DNA of 64,000 nucleotides from Argonema galeatum A003/A1 (GTDB lineage: Bacteria > Cyanobacteriota > Cyanobacteriia > Cyanobacteriales > Aerosakkonemataceae), in contig NZ_JAIQZM010000024.1 of the NCBI RefSeq assembly GCF_023333595.1, positions 7,986 to 71,985 of the forward strand. The letters are read 5' to 3'. Positions 63,852 to 64,000 of the stretch are shown here, piece by piece. A model generated the notes under the pieces. That model worked only from the letters and a program-made list of their open reading frames with translations. It did no database searches and was not told the DNA's origin. Position numbers and translations under genes: made by a program. The first letter of the stretch is position 1, and each line of letters opens with the position of its first letter.

Positions 63852-64000
63852 ATGAAACCCTACCAGAATATCCCCATTTTAGAATGTCAAGAGCCGATCG
63901 CACCCATTCCCCTAGAACTATTCGCCGTCGAATCACCCCACCCCTACCAAAAATTATCAGCACCTTACGGAGATCGATCGCCCTATTACCTCCGCCAAAC
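63852..64000 (+). CDS. D-alanyl-D-alanine dipeptidase (M15, VanX family), N-terminal part
   Basis: The first 49 codons before the window ends: MKPYQNIPILECQEPIAPIP, then LELFAVESPHPYQKLSAPYG and DRSPYYLRQ. This is the start of cyanobacterial M15 D-Ala-D-Ala dipeptidases, which act on cell-wall dipeptides. Catalytic residues lie beyond the window. It begins right after the CRISPR leader, in the opposite direction. Confidence 0.8.
   Translation, partial: MKPYQNIPILECQEPIAPIPLELFAVESPHPYQKLSAPYGDRSPYYLRQ

Noticed and set aside
63594..64000. cas gene start at the right edge
   Set aside because: The frame from 63852 reads as a VanX-type dipeptidase, not a Cas protein.

Overview
The window looks like a chromosomal segment of a filamentous, non-heterocystous cyanobacterium of the Microcoleus/Kamptonema/Oscillatoria kind. 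The reasons are: the RNA polymerase beta-prime function is split into rpoC1 and rpoC2; HIP1 octamers (GCGATCGC) are very common; many genes belong to families typical of cyanobacteria (DUF1997, DUF4079, DUF2555, DUF3110, EGY-type site-2 protease, InrS-like CsoR, phytol kinase); and heptamer tandem repeats and small palindromic elements fill the intergenic space. The genus is an inference. No rRNA or tRNA gene was recognised.

Layout. 1-6.8 kb: rpoC1 and rpoC2, with MITE-like elements in front of and between them. 6.9-16.9 kb: housekeeping and envelope genes (HhoA-type protease, InrS-like metal sensor, lambda-endolysin-like GH104 enzyme with an SDR protein, DUF1997, DUF4079, ankyrin protein, purH, carboxylesterase, DUF2555). 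17-20 kb: coaBC followed by three tandem DUF29-like paralogues. 20-31 kb: two paralogous exported proteins bracket a signalling block (802-aa multidomain response regulator with GGDEF, 1034-aa six-PAS histidine kinase, single-domain receiver) and an SLH/GHL10 surface protein. 31.4-33.6 kb: a VOC (YaeR-like) gene split by a tnpB-only IS200/IS605-family element, and a small internally duplicated protein. 33.7-37.7 kb: PIN protein, EGY-like protease, murQ and DUF3110. 37.9-44.8 kb: a 2316-aa TamB-type protein with recently duplicated internal repeats. 44.8-51.8 kb: orphan PD-(D/E)xK-like protein, ABM monooxygenase, sugar ABC permease, TIGR03032 protein carrying a repeat-derived insertion, and a DUF4347/FG-GAP/RTX exoprotein. 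51.8-56.4 kb: NAD cluster pncB-nadD-nrtR-nadE on the minus strand. 56.8-59.8 kb: small genes, a membrane protein, phytol kinase and yidD. 59.98-63.59 kb: a CRISPR array of 50 repeats and 49 spacers, read on the minus strand, with its leader on the right. The window ends in the first 49 codons of a VanX-type D-Ala-D-Ala dipeptidase.

How it fits together. The NAD genes form the clearest pathway unit: nicotinate to NaMN (PncB), to deamido-NAD (NadD), to NAD (NadE), with an NrtR-type regulator in the same operon and a strong promoter overlapping an inverted repeat ahead of pncB. Envelope functions recur (TamB, MurQ, GH104, SLH/GHL10, EGY protease, YidD, VanX). No cas gene lies in the window, so the array must be served by cas genes elsewhere.

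The most unusual features are: the exactly in-frame IS split of the VOC gene, where the predicted omega-RNA guide would be the donor-site sequence itself; two CRISPR spacers that match diverged versions of one coding motif, in the antisense sense; MITE-like elements in the rpo operon; and repeat elements that have become coding sequence (TIGR03032 protein, coaBC start).
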